A stretch of DNA of 64,000 bases from Globisporangium splendens (GCA_006386115.1 VFIW01000029.1:186001-250000); one strand, 5' to 3'; positions 42,814 through 53,700 are shown, numbered from the stretch's first letter. Notes: generated by a model from the sequence alone, not told the origin. Made by a program: numbers and translations.

Positions 42814-43598
42814 TTAGCAGCACTTGCTCTTGTCGACCTTGGGGTCCTCCGTGAGGTGGAGCACGTTGTCCCTGCGGTTGTACTGGCTACCTTCTAGCGA
42901 CGAGTTCTCGCGGCCACGAGCGCGCTCCTCCTCCTCGTGGCGCTTCAGCAGCTGCACGGCCACGCTCTCGAAGAGGTTCTGCACGCCGTCGCCCGTCTTG
43001 GCGCTCGTGCGGAACACCAGCGCACCGATCTCCTGTGCAAACTGCTGCGCCTTGGCGAAGTTGAACGACGACGCCACATCGCACTTGTTCCCCACCACTG
43101 CGAGCACAATGTCGTCGGCGACGTGATGGCGCAGGTCTGAATCAAAGGCAAACAACAAAGCATAGATGTTAGCCATCCAACCGTTTGCATACCCACACGC
43201 ACCCGGATACACAATATATATGCAGCCACTACGAAGCATTTCTCTTGGTGGTGTGTACACTGCGTACCTTGTAGCCACTCTTTGATCTTCTCGAAGGTCG
43301 CTTCATTGAGCAGGTCGAACACGAGGATCGCAGCCTTGGCGTTGCGGTAGTACATGGGCGCCATGGAGCGGAAGCGCTCCTGTCCGGCCGTGTCCCAGAT
43401 CTGCAGCGTCATCTTCCGCCGCATGCTCGCGCCGTTCTCGCCGCCCACGATGATGCGCTTCTGCAGGAACGACGCGCCGATCGTGGCCGACGTCGGCGTC
43501 GAGAAGCTGCCGTGGCAGTAGCGCATGGTGATCGACGTCTTGCCCACGTCCGTCGCGCCCACGATCACGATCTTGCGGTCCAGCCCCACGTCGTCCAT
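42814..43598 (-). CDS. Rab-family small GTPase
   Basis: Exons are 43598-43268 and 43136-42814, with a 131-nt intron splitting a codon (G|AC) (217 aa). It is a membrane-trafficking GTPase. G1 is GATDVGKTS, the effector-loop Thr lies in SATIGASFLQK, G3 is WDTAGQERF, G4 is NKCD and G5 is TSAK. The C-terminal CC is a geranylgeranylation signal. TIGASFLQKRI and RFRSMAPMYYRNAKAAILVFD resemble the Rab5/21/22/24 group (endocytic), but the subfamily is not certain. A six- to eight-residue insert (GGENGASM) lies between switch I and the beta strand before G3. Confidence 0.92.
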
Positions 43599-44034
43599 AG
43601 CGTCCCGTGCTGTTGCAATACACTGCGCTGCCTGCTTTCTCTATGTGGTGTGCTGCTTTTTCACCCACAGCTTTCCTTCCAGTCCCGAGAGAAAAAGAGA
43701 GAGAGAGAAAAAAAAGAAAAGCCCACACAGGAGAAGAAGAAGACCAAAACATTCCAACACATAACTGATACACAAAGAGAACATAGAGAAAAAAAAACAG
43801 AACACTGGATGGCGCGTAAAAAAAGGAATGGAACAGAGTAAATACCCAACATGTAAAACAAGAGGAGTCATACTGTATTTCAAGTTTGGATGCACGTGAT
43901 TGAAGAACGGATAGCGAGAGTACCATACACCACGTCAAATTTAATGTTCATTTTGGCTGTTATCATCTCGTACACATGAGTCTAAATGAGCCCACACGAT
44001 GCGCTATGAATAGCCTCCGCCTGCTTCCCCGTCG
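43599..44034. other. Rab gene 5' flank with purine-rich tract
   Basis: The sequence 43684-43748 is almost pure purine on the plus strand (GA-rich, with AAAA runs). On the minus strand this is a pyrimidine tract upstream of the Rab start. No gene was recognised. Confidence 0.35.
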
Positions 44035-45781
44035 ATGACGACGCCTCGGGCGCCGCGTTTGCCGTCAGCACGTTGGCTTCCGCGCACCCGTGTGGAGAAG
44101 CGCGCTCGCGCTCCTTGGACGTCGATGCGCCAGCCGTGCGTCCCGCACCAGCCACGCCTCCCAAACGACCACAGCAACCAGCCCACATGCCGGCAAACAG
44201 AAGAGCGGTGCCGTCTTCACCTTCTCCAGCACAAGGCGCTGCTGCCGCTACAGAAGACGGCAGCCTGCAGCCGCGAGCGCCAGTGTACCGTCCGGTCCGG
44301 TGGGATATCTGGATCATTGGCATCTCCATCGATCTCGGCGCCGTTTGACAATGGCTTCCAATTGCTGTTCACAATCTCAGTCAAGACGGCGACGCTGTTC
44401 TCCATCCCCGCCATGTACGCGACGACCTTCGGCTTCATGTGGGGGGATGGGAAGCTCATCGCCGCGATGGCGACGTCCAAGTTGCTGCCGCCAATCATCG
44501 CGCGACCGCACCCGAGGTACCAGACGCCGTACTTGGCGGTGCTTCTCGGCTCGACGCTCAGTTACTTCGTGTGCTTGCTCGTGTTCTACGTGCCGCAGAT
44601 CCTCGACAAATACTTGTTCGATATTTGTATCGCGATGGCGTTCATCGGATACGCGGGTCAATGCATCGGGTGCATCTCGCTCAAGCGCAACTACCTAAAT
44701 ATCAAGAGCAGTACGTTCCACAGTCCATTCGGCAGCTACAGCGCGGTCTATTCGCTGATCTTTTGGCTCATTGGACTCGTCTCGATCGCGGGTTTCCAGG
44801 AGAATGGCGGCATCGAGATCCTCACGTTCGTGGGCATCATCTTCGTGCTCACTCTCTTCTACTTTGGGTAGGCGCAATCGCGCCAGACGCTGTCGTCCAA
44901 GGAGAACAAGGTGTTCCTCATGGCGCACGTCATGAAACTCGGCAAGAGCAAGTCGCGGAAGAAACAGTACTCGTCGCAGATGACCCCGCACCACCTGACT
45001 GCCGGTGGGGGATCGCCGACTCGACTGATCGCGGCCGCGGGGCTCGTTCGACCGGCGCTATCGCTTCCCCATCTTGGCGGATGAGATGGGAGCAACTACC
45101 AGTCGAACCAGCCGCTCCAGCTTCCGATCGCCAAGCCTCTTCCGAACGCGACGCCGTTCTACCTTCAGTTTTCGAGCCCGCGCTTGGAAGACCAGTACGG
45201 CGACAGCGATCCGTTCGTGTTTCTAGACCCGAATGAGGTCCAGAAAGCGAGCCACACGGCAGCGAATTGTCGGTCTTCAGAGACGAATACGACGATGGTG
45301 ACAGCGTCCGCTCCAACCATCGATGCGATTCTCGCTGCCAGCGATGGGATCGTGCCAAATGAGGGTTTCTTATCGGCACGACGCGCAAGTGAGCCGTGCT
45401 CACCATTCAATGAGGTCACGCCCGTGCGAGACAATCTGGAGGACGGTCCTACTGGTGTCCCCGCGAGGGAGACACTTGAGGATCTGGGCGTGAGTCCTTC
45501 GGAGGACATCGACACCGCAGTGAGGTCTACAGCGACGACGTCAGAAGGAACTCTGACGTGAATGGCGAGAATGTGTCCATCGATGGAGAACGGTGGCACT
45601 GGATGAGCTCCTTCGGCGACCGCTTCACGACATTCATCCTGACCAACATCGGCATCTGAACGAATCCGAACTCACAGATTCGTTCAGCGAAGAGCTGTCG
45701 AGCGACACTCCAGACCACGCAGACATTGGAGATTCCATGGAATTGCAAGGAGCCGAAGACACAAGTCCGCAGGACTCGTAG
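44035..45781 (+). pseudogene. APC-superfamily amino-acid permease pseudogene with internal deletion
   Basis: A cytosolic N-terminus with the start of the first membrane helix (PVYRPVRWDIWIIGISIDLGA, 44279-44345) is followed directly, in another frame, by helices from the second half of such a permease: LLFTISVKTATLFSIPAMY, LAVLLGSTLSYFVCLLVFYV, SLIFWLIGLVSIAGF and FVGIIFVLTLFYF. Helices of the first half are missing, so roughly 200 residues are deleted at about 44340. An in-frame TAG at 44869-44871 interrupts FYFG|AQSRQTLSSKENKVF. The hydrophilic tail then continues with frame breaks to about 45781. No intact start is visible. It once encoded a plasma-membrane transporter and is now non-functional. 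Confidence 0.7.
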
Positions 45782-45928
45782 TCTAAAGTTGTAGTAGTAA
45801 ACTCTGTCCATAAACACCATTTATAATCAGTTTGAAAGGTGTGTACAAGTTGGTTAAAGACACTCATGATACATGCACATTCAGATTGCTCCTACTGAGA
45901 AAGCAAAAGTCTAGACACAACAAACGCC

Positions 45929-47848
45929 TTAGCATGGAGTCACACGGAGCACCTTGAGCTTCGTCGCGGCCGATCCCTTGGACAAGTATGCAACACTGCC
46001 ATCTGGGAACGTCTTGAACGCCTGGTAGCGGTTGCCGACGATGCCACCGTCGACCGTGATCGCGTCACTGACTGCAGCGCCGTCCTTGGCATCACGCACC
46101 TGGATGTACATCTTGCGGCCTGAAGCGCCTTCAATGAAATCACCACCAGCGCTCGAGCCTTCCCACGCCGCAAGCAGACCACCTGAACCGATGCTCGCCA
46201 AGTGGCACGCACGCTCGTTCGCGTTGGCGCCGCCGAGTACGATGTCCTTGTCCTGGGCCTTGTTCTTGGCAAAGTGCATGAGGTGCACCTTGGCTGCCTT
46301 CTCGTTGCCGTTACTGACAGTCATCCAGTAGCCAGTGCTCGCATCCTTGACGATATCGCCCAAGTTGGACGCCGCGAGGTCCACAGGGTAGATCGTGGCG
46401 TCCGAGTTCGGGAACTTGATGCGGTTGTTGTTGTCAGTCTTACAGATCATTGCGAACTCCTTCGAGCGGTCATCGTACGTGATACGCTCGTAGCCCGAGT
46501 GCGAGCAGCCGAGATCGAATGAGTTGGCGCTCTTGACGAGGGAACCAGAAGGTCCAACGACTTGCATGCGGTCACCCTGGTGGATGTTGATGCAGCCACC
46601 CTCGGAGGTCGAGATCGCGACACCGAAGTACGCCGCCCAGTTCGTGCCGTCGTACGCGATACGGCCGTGGTGAGCGTACCACCAGATCATGTACACGTTC
46701 GCGCCGGTCTTCGACGTCGAGTATGGAGGAAGCGAGGCGCTGGAGGTGGTCAACTTGGTGGCCCAGACCTCCTTGCCGCCTTCGTAGCGGATCAAGTACA
46801 TGTCGTAGCAAGGGACAGCAGGGCTTGGCGCCGTGCCACAGAGGTTCGATGGGTTGCCACAGTTCAAGGTGCCGCCTCCCGTCGCCGCGCGCGTTCCGAG
46901 GACCACGAAACCCTTGGCGTCCGAGTAGATGTCCGCGAAGTCAACGACGTTGACCGTAACAGTCGATCCGGCCACAACCTTGTCGCTCGCATCGAGAGAC
47001 ATGACCTGGACCTTGCTGCCCGTGTGGAACGCGATGTTGGAGCCGCCGCCTGGCTTAGCAGAGATCGCGACAACCTTGAGAGCAACTTCGTCTTCGTTGG
47101 TGATGACGGACGCACCGACGTCGATTTCAGACACGGTCACCTTTGGAACCTTGCACAGCTTGCCGCTGCTGGTCGCAGGAGCCGTGGTGGCATCAGCTTC
47201 GGGGGTGGTCGCACCACTTCCGTCAGCGGAAGCAGAGGCAGAGACGTCCGCAGGAGCAGGAGCGGAAGTAGTGGCTGGCTCTTCGTCATCACCAGCTGAC
47301 GAAGCAGGAGCAGTGGTGACAGGGGAGGAAGTTGGTTCTTCGTCATCTCCCGCCGAAGAAGCAGGAGCAGTCGTCACGGGAGACGTGGCTGGTTCTTCGT
47401 CATCTCCCGCCGAAGAAGCTGGAGCAGTCGTCGTAGCAGCAGGGGTGCCCTTGGTCTTGGAGGGCTTGGGGGTCTTTGGCTTCGGCGTCTTGGTTGGCTT
47501 TGGAGTCTTTGTCTTCTTTGTCTTAGTCGGCTTCGCCGTGATTGGCTGCTGAATGGCTTCGTTTCCGACCGAGCCTTCCGTGACCCCACCACCTGGTGTC
47601 ACACTGCAGCCGGACTTCTTGAGCTTGCGCTGCTTGTTGGTCTTCTTGTGTTTCTTGTGCTTGTGGTGGCTGGTAGCGTTGGTTGAGAGCTTGCGGCTGG
47701 CGGCGCCGTCGAACTGGTGCGTTGCGGCAGCAGCTCCAGCAGCGCCGGCGACCTGGATCGCGTTGACCTGGCCGCCCTGGTTGGACGCGGCCACGACGAG
47801 CATGAGCGCGAGCGCCGAGACGTTGCACAGGAGCGAGCGGAGCACCAT
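45929..47848 (-). CDS. Secreted Thr/Lys/Pro-rich repeat protein with conserved C-terminal domain (copy 1)
   Basis: The gene encodes 639 aa. ATG 47848 opens a signal peptide (MVLRSLLCNVSALALMLVVA, cleavage probably after VNA). The in-frame ATG 47923 lies upstream of the Inr+FPR motif and is not used. A Lys/His-rich segment leads to KTPKP repeats and then three Ser/Ala/Asp/Glu repeats, each starting TAPASSAGDDEEP. This region is mucin-like and probably O-glycosylated. The C-terminal 410 residues (from about 230) form a Cys-containing, beta-rich domain with DVGASVITNEDEVALKV, WWYAHHGRIAYDG and GGLLAAWEGS. I do not recognise it; a beta-propeller is possible. It is likely extracellular or cell-wall associated. 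There is no RXLR motif. Copy 2 lies at 57.6 kb. Confidence 0.85.
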   Translation of the reverse strand: MVLRSLLCNVSALALMLVVAASNQGGQVNAIQVAGAAGAAAATHQFDGAASRKLSTNATSHHKHKKHKKTNKQRKLKKSGCSVTPGGGVTEGSVGNEAIQQPITAKPTKTKKTKTPKPTKTPKPKTPKPSKTKGTPAATTTAPASSAGDDEEPATSPVTTAPASSAGDDEEPTSSPVTTAPASSAGDDEEPATTSAPAPADVSASASADGSGATTPEADATTAPATSSGKLCKVPKVTVSEIDVGASVITNEDEVALKVVAISAKPGGGSNIAFHTGSKVQVMSLDASDKVVAGSTVTVNVVDFADIYSDAKGFVVLGTRAATGGGTLNCGNPSNLCGTAPSPAVPCYDMYLIRYEGGKEVWATKLTTSSASLPPYSTSKTGANVYMIWWYAHHGRIAYDGTNWAAYFGVAISTSEGGCINIHQGDRMQVVGPSGSLVKSANSFDLGCSHSGYERITYDDRSKEFAMICKTDNNNRIKFPNSDATIYPVDLAASNLGDIVKDASTGYWMTVSNGNEKAAKVHLMHFAKNKAQDKDIVLGGANANERACHLASIGSGGLLAAWEGSSAGGDFIEGASGRKMYIQVRDAKDGAAVSDAITVDGGIVGNRYQAFKTFPDGSVAYLSKGSAATKLKVLRVTPC

Positions 47849-47888
47849 CGTTTCTTTCTTCAGGGGATGCAAATGTCGACACGCGGGC

Positions 47889-47904
47889 AAATTGCAGAGT
47901 GAGC
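47889..47904 (-). promoter_or_regulatory. Inr+FPR core promoter (15/16) of secreted protein copy 1
   Basis: The minus strand reads GCTCACTCTGCAATTT, one mismatch from GCTCATTYYNCAWTTT and 41 bp before ATG 47848. Confidence 0.75.
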
Positions 47905-49346
47905 AGCAGCGCGAGTCGCGCATGGCTCTTGGGAGAGGAGGATCTATGATCTGTCGCTTGCAGATCGCAGAGAGTCAGCACGCGAGCGATCTGACTGGAC
48001 AACTGGTTCTGCAGATCCGCCTCTCATAACGACAGAATGGCATATATGGAGGCTTTATAGACTGATGATATGGTGGATAAGTCGTTTAGAAGGGTAAATG
48101 AAGGCACGACGTCGTCATTTCGTTTGCAGCCATCCAGCTGGTTGTGCGGTGACCATGTGTCGTTGAGTTGACGATTACCTAGTCGTTACTATCCCTTCGC
48201 TTAGTGCATAGTCTGATATTTGCAGATATCAATCAGTATACATTGTTAAAAGTAGTTTGCTCTATTATCGCATAATACGGCTTCATTAATACTCAGATGA
48301 CTCATTATTACAATTGAATCAAATGAAAGGCATTGCGTTTAACCACCACGTTTACACCTTGCATTCGCGCCAACCAGCTGACACTCGATCACTGCACGCA
48401 CCCAACTCGTCATCGTCAACGGAGCGGAAAAGACCCGCGCTTCTACGCCCAAGTGCCTCCTCACCTCGCACACGACCGCCCTGCGCCTCGTGGCTGTAAA
48501 CAAAGCCTTCCCACAGCGCTGTCTGCGACTTGAGAGCAAATGAGAGTTGCTGTTGGCACGACGTCAACCACAGAACAGTGAAGCAGCTGGTACCACGGCA
48601 CGCATCAACTGGGTGTGGCTTGTTGGTCGTGGAAACACTGCCGAGCACTGGATACTGCATATTAATCCCCGCTCTCCCGTTTGTTACGAGTGCTCGTTAA
48701 TTGGTTCTAAAAGATGAGATGGGGGAGAGAAATGGTGGAAGCTTGGAAGATCGATGCGGCGCCTTGGACGACATGCTTGCCGCATTGGTTGTTGAAGCGT
48801 GTTGCGGCAGGGAAGGGGGCGTCGTTGCAGGTGTTTCCGCGCAATGGGGATGGAGACGAAGTTCTGCTCTGCTTGTGAGCGAATACGAATCAGGTCCACA
48901 ACCAGCTGACCACACAAGTAATGAGTTTTTTCGCCTTCGACGAAACATGATAATACACCTCACAAATAAACCAGATAAAATGATTAACCTAGAACATCAG
49001 AATGGCGATTGTCTTGCTTTCGCAACCAGTATCGACTGGTTTGCATAGGATCGTAGGAAGGTTGGCGACAATTTCATGCGCCATCCACAAAAAGTTGATT
49101 GTCGCACTTGAACCATTTCTATGCACGCGAAATATTTCAATATTGCAATACCTTTCGTAGTCACAAATTCCAATGCGAGGCGGCAGCACGCTATTCGCAA
49201 GAAAAAACAGAGCACTAAGCGCACGCCAAAATGAGCTCTTCGATTTCACCGTCAAATGCAACAAAGGCGCACAGCGACCGCCACTCCAGCGACTGCGCAA
49301 CTATGACGCCAATGCGTGACTTCAGCAGCCGCGTTTCGACGTGGGG
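47905..49346. other. Upstream region of secreted protein copy 1, partly duplicated
   Basis: No gene was found. Stretches 48350-48630 and 48710-48850 resemble 60020-60310 and 60535-60660 upstream of copy 2, for example gtgaagcagctggta followed by cggca, and ggaagatcga. The gene duplication therefore included over 1 kb of 5' flank. 48930-49340 shows nothing recognisable. Confidence 0.45.
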
Positions 49347-49522
49347 TGTAATGGGGCTTCCATTACATGGGTTCTTGGGTACAAAGAGTGTGGGTCATAC
49401 CCACACGGGTTCTACCACTCTCTACAAACCCACCCGTTAACCCATGAACACAGGATGTAGCCAGTTGCATTTTTAGCCAATAAGAGCATTCCATCAAAGT
49501 TTAATCTCATTGGATGATAGTC
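49347..49522 (+). repeat. Truncated LTR family B, opposite orientation to element 2
   Basis: TGTAATGGGGCTTCC...GATGATAGTC is the reverse complement of the 57091 end of the family-B LTR. It stops exactly where the family-A LTR begins (49523). The remaining family-B sequence does not resume after that LTR. Confidence 0.8.
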
Positions 49523-50170
49523 TGTAAGAGGGCGCTGTTCATAACAGTCCCTCAAACACGGCACACACGCTTGTGCCAGAGGAAACGATCTCCCGACTTG
49601 GAGGGTGGAAGAAGACTTGAGGGCTTGGAGGAAAATTCGCAACTGAATTGAAAAGGTTTTGATTCCTGTCGCTACTTGCTAATGAACCCCAAGGGATCCT
49701 ACAGGTTTTACAACTAAAACCTAAACATACACAATAAAACCTATGAATCTGATATATAAAACCTTGGGTACACTGAGGTTGAACCTACGGGATCTTCTAG
49801 AAGCTTGAACTTCAAGTCTTGTATAAAATCCCTGCAAAGTGATTGGCTCGCGCCACTCACTCCAGGTGGCAGAGACACGTCGGTCTCGTCGCCAGTACAG
49901 TTTCCCAAGCAGGAACCATCACTCAGTACTTGATTAGTACATGGATGTCATTACTCTGTACTGATTAGTACATGAGAACAACATTCTGCACTGATCAGCA
50001 CAGAGAACACTCGTGACGTCATCGAATGACGTCACACGTGCATGTGGGGACTGTATTACCGTAATCCCTTTGTTATTTGTGTCTCCACAATGCACCTGAA
50101 GGTGGTGTGTGACACACTAGATCTGGGAACAGATCCACCTTCATGTAATGGCTGGTTATGGCCCATTACA
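49523..50170 (-). repeat. LTR family A (subfamily A1) at left edge of element 2
   Basis: This is a 648-bp LTR, TGTAAGAGGG...GGCCCATTACA. CRE-type sites are at 50014-50021 and 50027-50034. The flanks tagtc and tgttg do not form a target duplication, and no polypurine tract adjoins it, so this is a rearranged junction and not the native 3' LTR of element 2. Confidence 0.8.
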
Positions 50171-51148
50171 TGTTGTTGGAAGCGTGGAACGCGTTCGTCA
50201 AAAACTACAATAACGATACGCAGGGGTTCGTGCGTCGCTTACGCGGCGCGCGTGAGCGCTGTGAGCGGCACTCCTTCCGAGGGAAGTTCAATCGCATACA
50301 CTCGAGTGTATGCGTGCAGGCATCCCATGCGGGGTACCTGAGGGTCTTGAATGTGCGTTCTGCGCGCCAGGCGCAGAGCGCATTTCGCCAGAGGGCCTCA
50401 TGGGGTACAAGAAGTTCGTCGTACCTCACGCCGTAAAAGACCTCATTTATGGCGTCTTGGGCTCGAACGTTAGTTCGAGCGAGGAAGATAAATCCGCCGG
50501 AGCGACGGAATGCGTGACTCGTATTCCCTCAGTAAGTCCGGCACGTCCGCTCGCAAGCGAGTCCTTCGTTCCCACGTTGAGGACTCGGGAGGGAAACCTC
50601 TCCAACGAATTAGATACTGATGACCTGAGTCACCAGTATCACGAGCTCGCGGAACCCTCTTGTGCGCCAGGATCTCTTGCACGATCCAGCGCTGCTCGTC
50701 TTGCGCGTCCACCAGCGCGGTGGAGGCGGCGGAAAGACGACCGTCTTGTTCTTCTCGAACCCAACCGTCAGCGGCTGCGCTCGCAACCTCGATCGGGGAG
50801 CTTGAGCCAATTGTTGGCGAGCTCTTTCACGAAATGCGTGAGCACGCGGCGGCTGTCGTCGGCCACAGTGAGGAGAATCACCGGATCCTGATGAGTCAGG
50901 TTTCCGCTTCGGAGCGTGCCGAGCGCTTGTTGTTGCGCTTGGAGAGGCTCTCAGATGCGCATGAGCGTCTCCGAGAGGATCACGACCGGCTCCGCGAGGA
51001 TTACCTTGACCTCCTGGAGAGCCATCAGACTCTCCAGAGCGACTACCGCGGTTTGCTCGCAGATCTCGCCGAACACGAGATCCGTCGCGGCGACGTCGAG
51101 CGTCGCCGTGCGCAAAGTAGCGCTTCAAGCGCCCCACGTAAAACGTAG
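50171..51148 (+). pseudogene. Antisense coiled-coil ORF of element 2, truncated and frameshifted
   Basis: Right after the LTR the plus strand reads LLEAWNAFVKNYNNDTQGF, then VRRLRGARERCE. This aligns with SWRTFVRLENENKMELL, then LRRGNARAERR of the element-1 antisense ORF. After frame breaks, the frame ending at 51148 (open from about 50660) gives a coiled coil: RLLLRLERLSDAHERLRED, then HDRLREDYLDLLESHQTLQ, then SDYRGLLADLAEHEIRR. It lies opposite the integrase-chromodomain linker in the same relative phase as in element 1. The 5' end is cut off by the LTR. Confidence 0.5.
50470..50712 (-). pseudogene. Chromodomain of element 2 pol (frameshifted from the linker)
   Basis: RWIVQEILAHK, then YLIRWRGFPPESSTWE, then DVPDLLREYES is a chromodomain matching the end of element-1 pol. 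It lies in a different frame from the linker ORF (51341-50610). The shift falls near the proline run at about 50715-50735. Confidence 0.75.
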
Positions 51149-51452
51149 GGTGAAGCTTCATCGCGCTCGAAGTGTCGAGCATGTATGCACTCCCATTGAC
51201 CCGTTGGACCGTGAACGGTCCAATGAACTTCGGCGCCAGTTTGGCTGAGCCGTAGTTAGAAACTGCATGTGTAGGTAAATTAGCAGTTGGCAACAATACT
51301 AATTCACCCACACGGAATTCGCTTTTGTTCATCGAACGCATCAGCGATCGAATCCCTCATGTAGCGGATCACAGCTTGAAGCTGTAAGACGAACTTGTTC
51401 ACAGCTTCGTCCTTGTCGCTTGTTGCTGGTGCAACATGCGTTTCCTTGGGTT

Positions 51453-53040
51453 TCACGTGAACAGCTTCGCGCTGTTCACGGTATCCACGATTTTTACGGA
51501 TCCCCCCGTAGTCAAAACGAGACTACCTCCGAGAATAGAAGGGAACCGTGGTTGCCGTAAACAGTTCACGTAGAACGGGGTGTGGCCCGTAGATACGTGA
51601 ATTGAGTTGTTTATGGCAAGCTCGGCGAACGGGAGGCAATTGCTCCAGTTCGAGAAACCATGCGCGTAGCTGCGGATGACCCCGCCAACTACGCGGTTTA
51701 CACGTTTGGTCTGGCCATCCGTTTCCGGATGGTCCGAAGTTGACATGGACAACTTCGTACCCAAAAGGGCGAACGTTTCTGCCCAGAAACGGGCCGTGAA
51801 ACGAGGATCACGGTCAGACACAATCTCTTGCGGCGTTCCGTGTAGACGGAATACCGTGTCAACAAACACGCGTGCGGTTTGCGCCACCGTGATGCGCTCG
51901 GACACCGCAGTGAGATGCACCATCTCACTGAATCGGTCGACGAACACAAGCACGCCTGTCCTCCGTCCGTTGCCGGGCGGAAGACCGAAGATAAAGTCCA
52001 TCGAGACTGACTTCCAGCACTCGGATGGTACTGGAAGCGAGTGCAAAGGAGCCTGTGATGAAGGCGCAGGCTTCGAGAGTTGACAAACCTCGCAAGCACG
52101 AACGTACTTGCGTACCCACTTGTACTGCTTTGGCCAGTAGAAGTCGCACGCGAGAGAGACGTAAGTCTTCTCGCGACCAAGATTACTGGCAAACGGTGCA
52201 TCATGGTACTCGAAGAGGATTTGCATCTTCAGATCCTCATCATTGGGAACGACGATGTGTTGAGCGTTATCGCCGTTGGTGCTGTACAAAAGAACACCCT
52301 CGTGTAACCAATAACGATGTACACGAGCACACAGATGGCTTGGCAGCTTGCGTTTCTCACTGCCCTTATTAGAGAGGAACGAAATGAGAGCACGAGTATC
52401 CTCACTGTGCTCGCAAGCACTTGCGATCTGATCCATAAGCGATGAAATGGGCGTCGCACTGCGTACGACGTTCGCCGAAGCTTGTTCAATGACCTCCTTT
52501 GGGTCGTAGTCAGGTCGACGTGAAAGCGCATCCGCAATGACGTTGAAGCGGCCTGGCTTGTATTCAACGCGGAAGTTGTGCTCCGCGAAGAATGACAACC
52601 ATCTCGCCATCCTCTGTGAGATGTGTGGAGAGTTCGCGGCCGTGCGTAGGGACGCATGGTCGGTGTAAATGACGAACGGTCTATCTCCTGAGAGATAGAT
52701 CCGGAACTTGGCCGGTGCATATTTCATGGCAAGGAGCTCCTTGTCATGAACCGGATAATTACGCTCAGCTGGCTTCAGCTGACGCGATTGATAGCAGACA
52801 ACGCGTTCGCGACCCTCACAGTAGGTTTGCATCAGAGCGCATCCGATTGCAAAGTCGGATGCATCACAGACCACATAGAAAGGTCGCTCGTGATCAGCGA
52901 TCGCGAGAACCGGAGCTTCCATGAGGCTGCGTTTCACCTTGACGAATGCTTCTTGGCATTTGCTGGACCACTCCCGATCGACGTCTTTCTTCAGTAAAGA
53001 TGAAAGAGGTCGGATGATACCCCTACAGTACTGCGAGTGC
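51453..53040 (-). pseudogene. RNase H and integrase part of element 2 pol
   Basis: RNase H (FYVVCDASDFAIGCALMQ), the integrase HHCC finger (HDAPFASNLGREKTY, then CEVCQ) and a DDE core (VSMDFIFGLPPG, SDRDPRF, HPETDGQTKRVNRV) are present. It continues from the RT part once the solo LTR is removed (GLATYLH-KHSQY). It ends at 51453 by frameshift, with the next section at 51341-50610. Confidence 0.85.
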
Positions 53041-53045
53041 TTATG

Positions 53046-53695
53046 TGTAATGGGCCATAACCAGCCATTGCATGAAGGTGGATCTGTTCCCAGATCTAGT
53101 GTGTCACACACCACCTTCAGCGTGCATTGTGGAGACACAAATAACAAAAGGGATTACAATAATACAGTCCCCACATGCACGTGTGACGTCATTCGATGAC
53201 GTCACGAGTGTTCTCTGTGCTGATCAGTGCAGAATGTTGTTCTCATGTACTAATCAGTACAGAGTAATGACATCCATGTACTAATCAAGTACTGAGTGAT
53301 GGTTCCTGCTTGGGAAACTGGACTGGCGACGAGACCGACGTGTCTCTGCCACCTGGAGTGAGTGGCGCGAGCCAATCACTTTGCAGGGATTTTATACAAG
53401 ACTTGAAGTTCAAGCTTCTAGAAGATCCCGTAGGTTCAACCTCAGTGTACCCAAGGTTTTATATATCATATTTATAGGTTTTATTGTGTATGTTTAGGTT
53501 TTAGTTATAAAATCTGTAGGAGTCCTTGGGGTTCATTAGCAAGTAGCGACAGGAATCAAAACCTTTTCAATTCAGTTGCGAATTTTCCTCCAAGCCCTCA
53601 AGTCTTCTTCCACCCTCCAAGTCGGGAGATCGTTTCCTCTGGCACAAGCGTGTGTGCCGTGTTTGAGGGACTGTTGTTAACAGCGCCCTCTTACA
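53046..53695 (+). mobile_element. Solo LTR family A (A1) nested in element 2 pol
   Basis: This 650-bp LTR is inverted relative to the host element (TGTAATGGGCC...CCTCTTACA on the plus strand). It is flanked by perfect 5-bp duplications, ttatg (53041-53045 and 53696-53700). Excision restores the pol frame. CRE-type sites are at 53184-53191 and 53197-53204. Confidence 0.92.
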
Positions 53696-53700
53696 TTATG

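Noticed and set aside
43684..43748. Regulatory polypurine element
   Set aside because: It is a purine-rich run, but there is no evidence beyond composition; treated as low-complexity 5' flank of the Rab gene.
46562..47299. 245-codon plus-strand ORF, repeated at 58258-58992
   Set aside because: Both are antisense to the secreted protein genes. Their similarity only reflects the near-identical sense tract.
45929..47848. RXLR-type effector
   Set aside because: A signal peptide is present and an RKL occurs after it, but there is no RXLR or dEER motif. The protein is a long repeat-plus-domain secreted protein.
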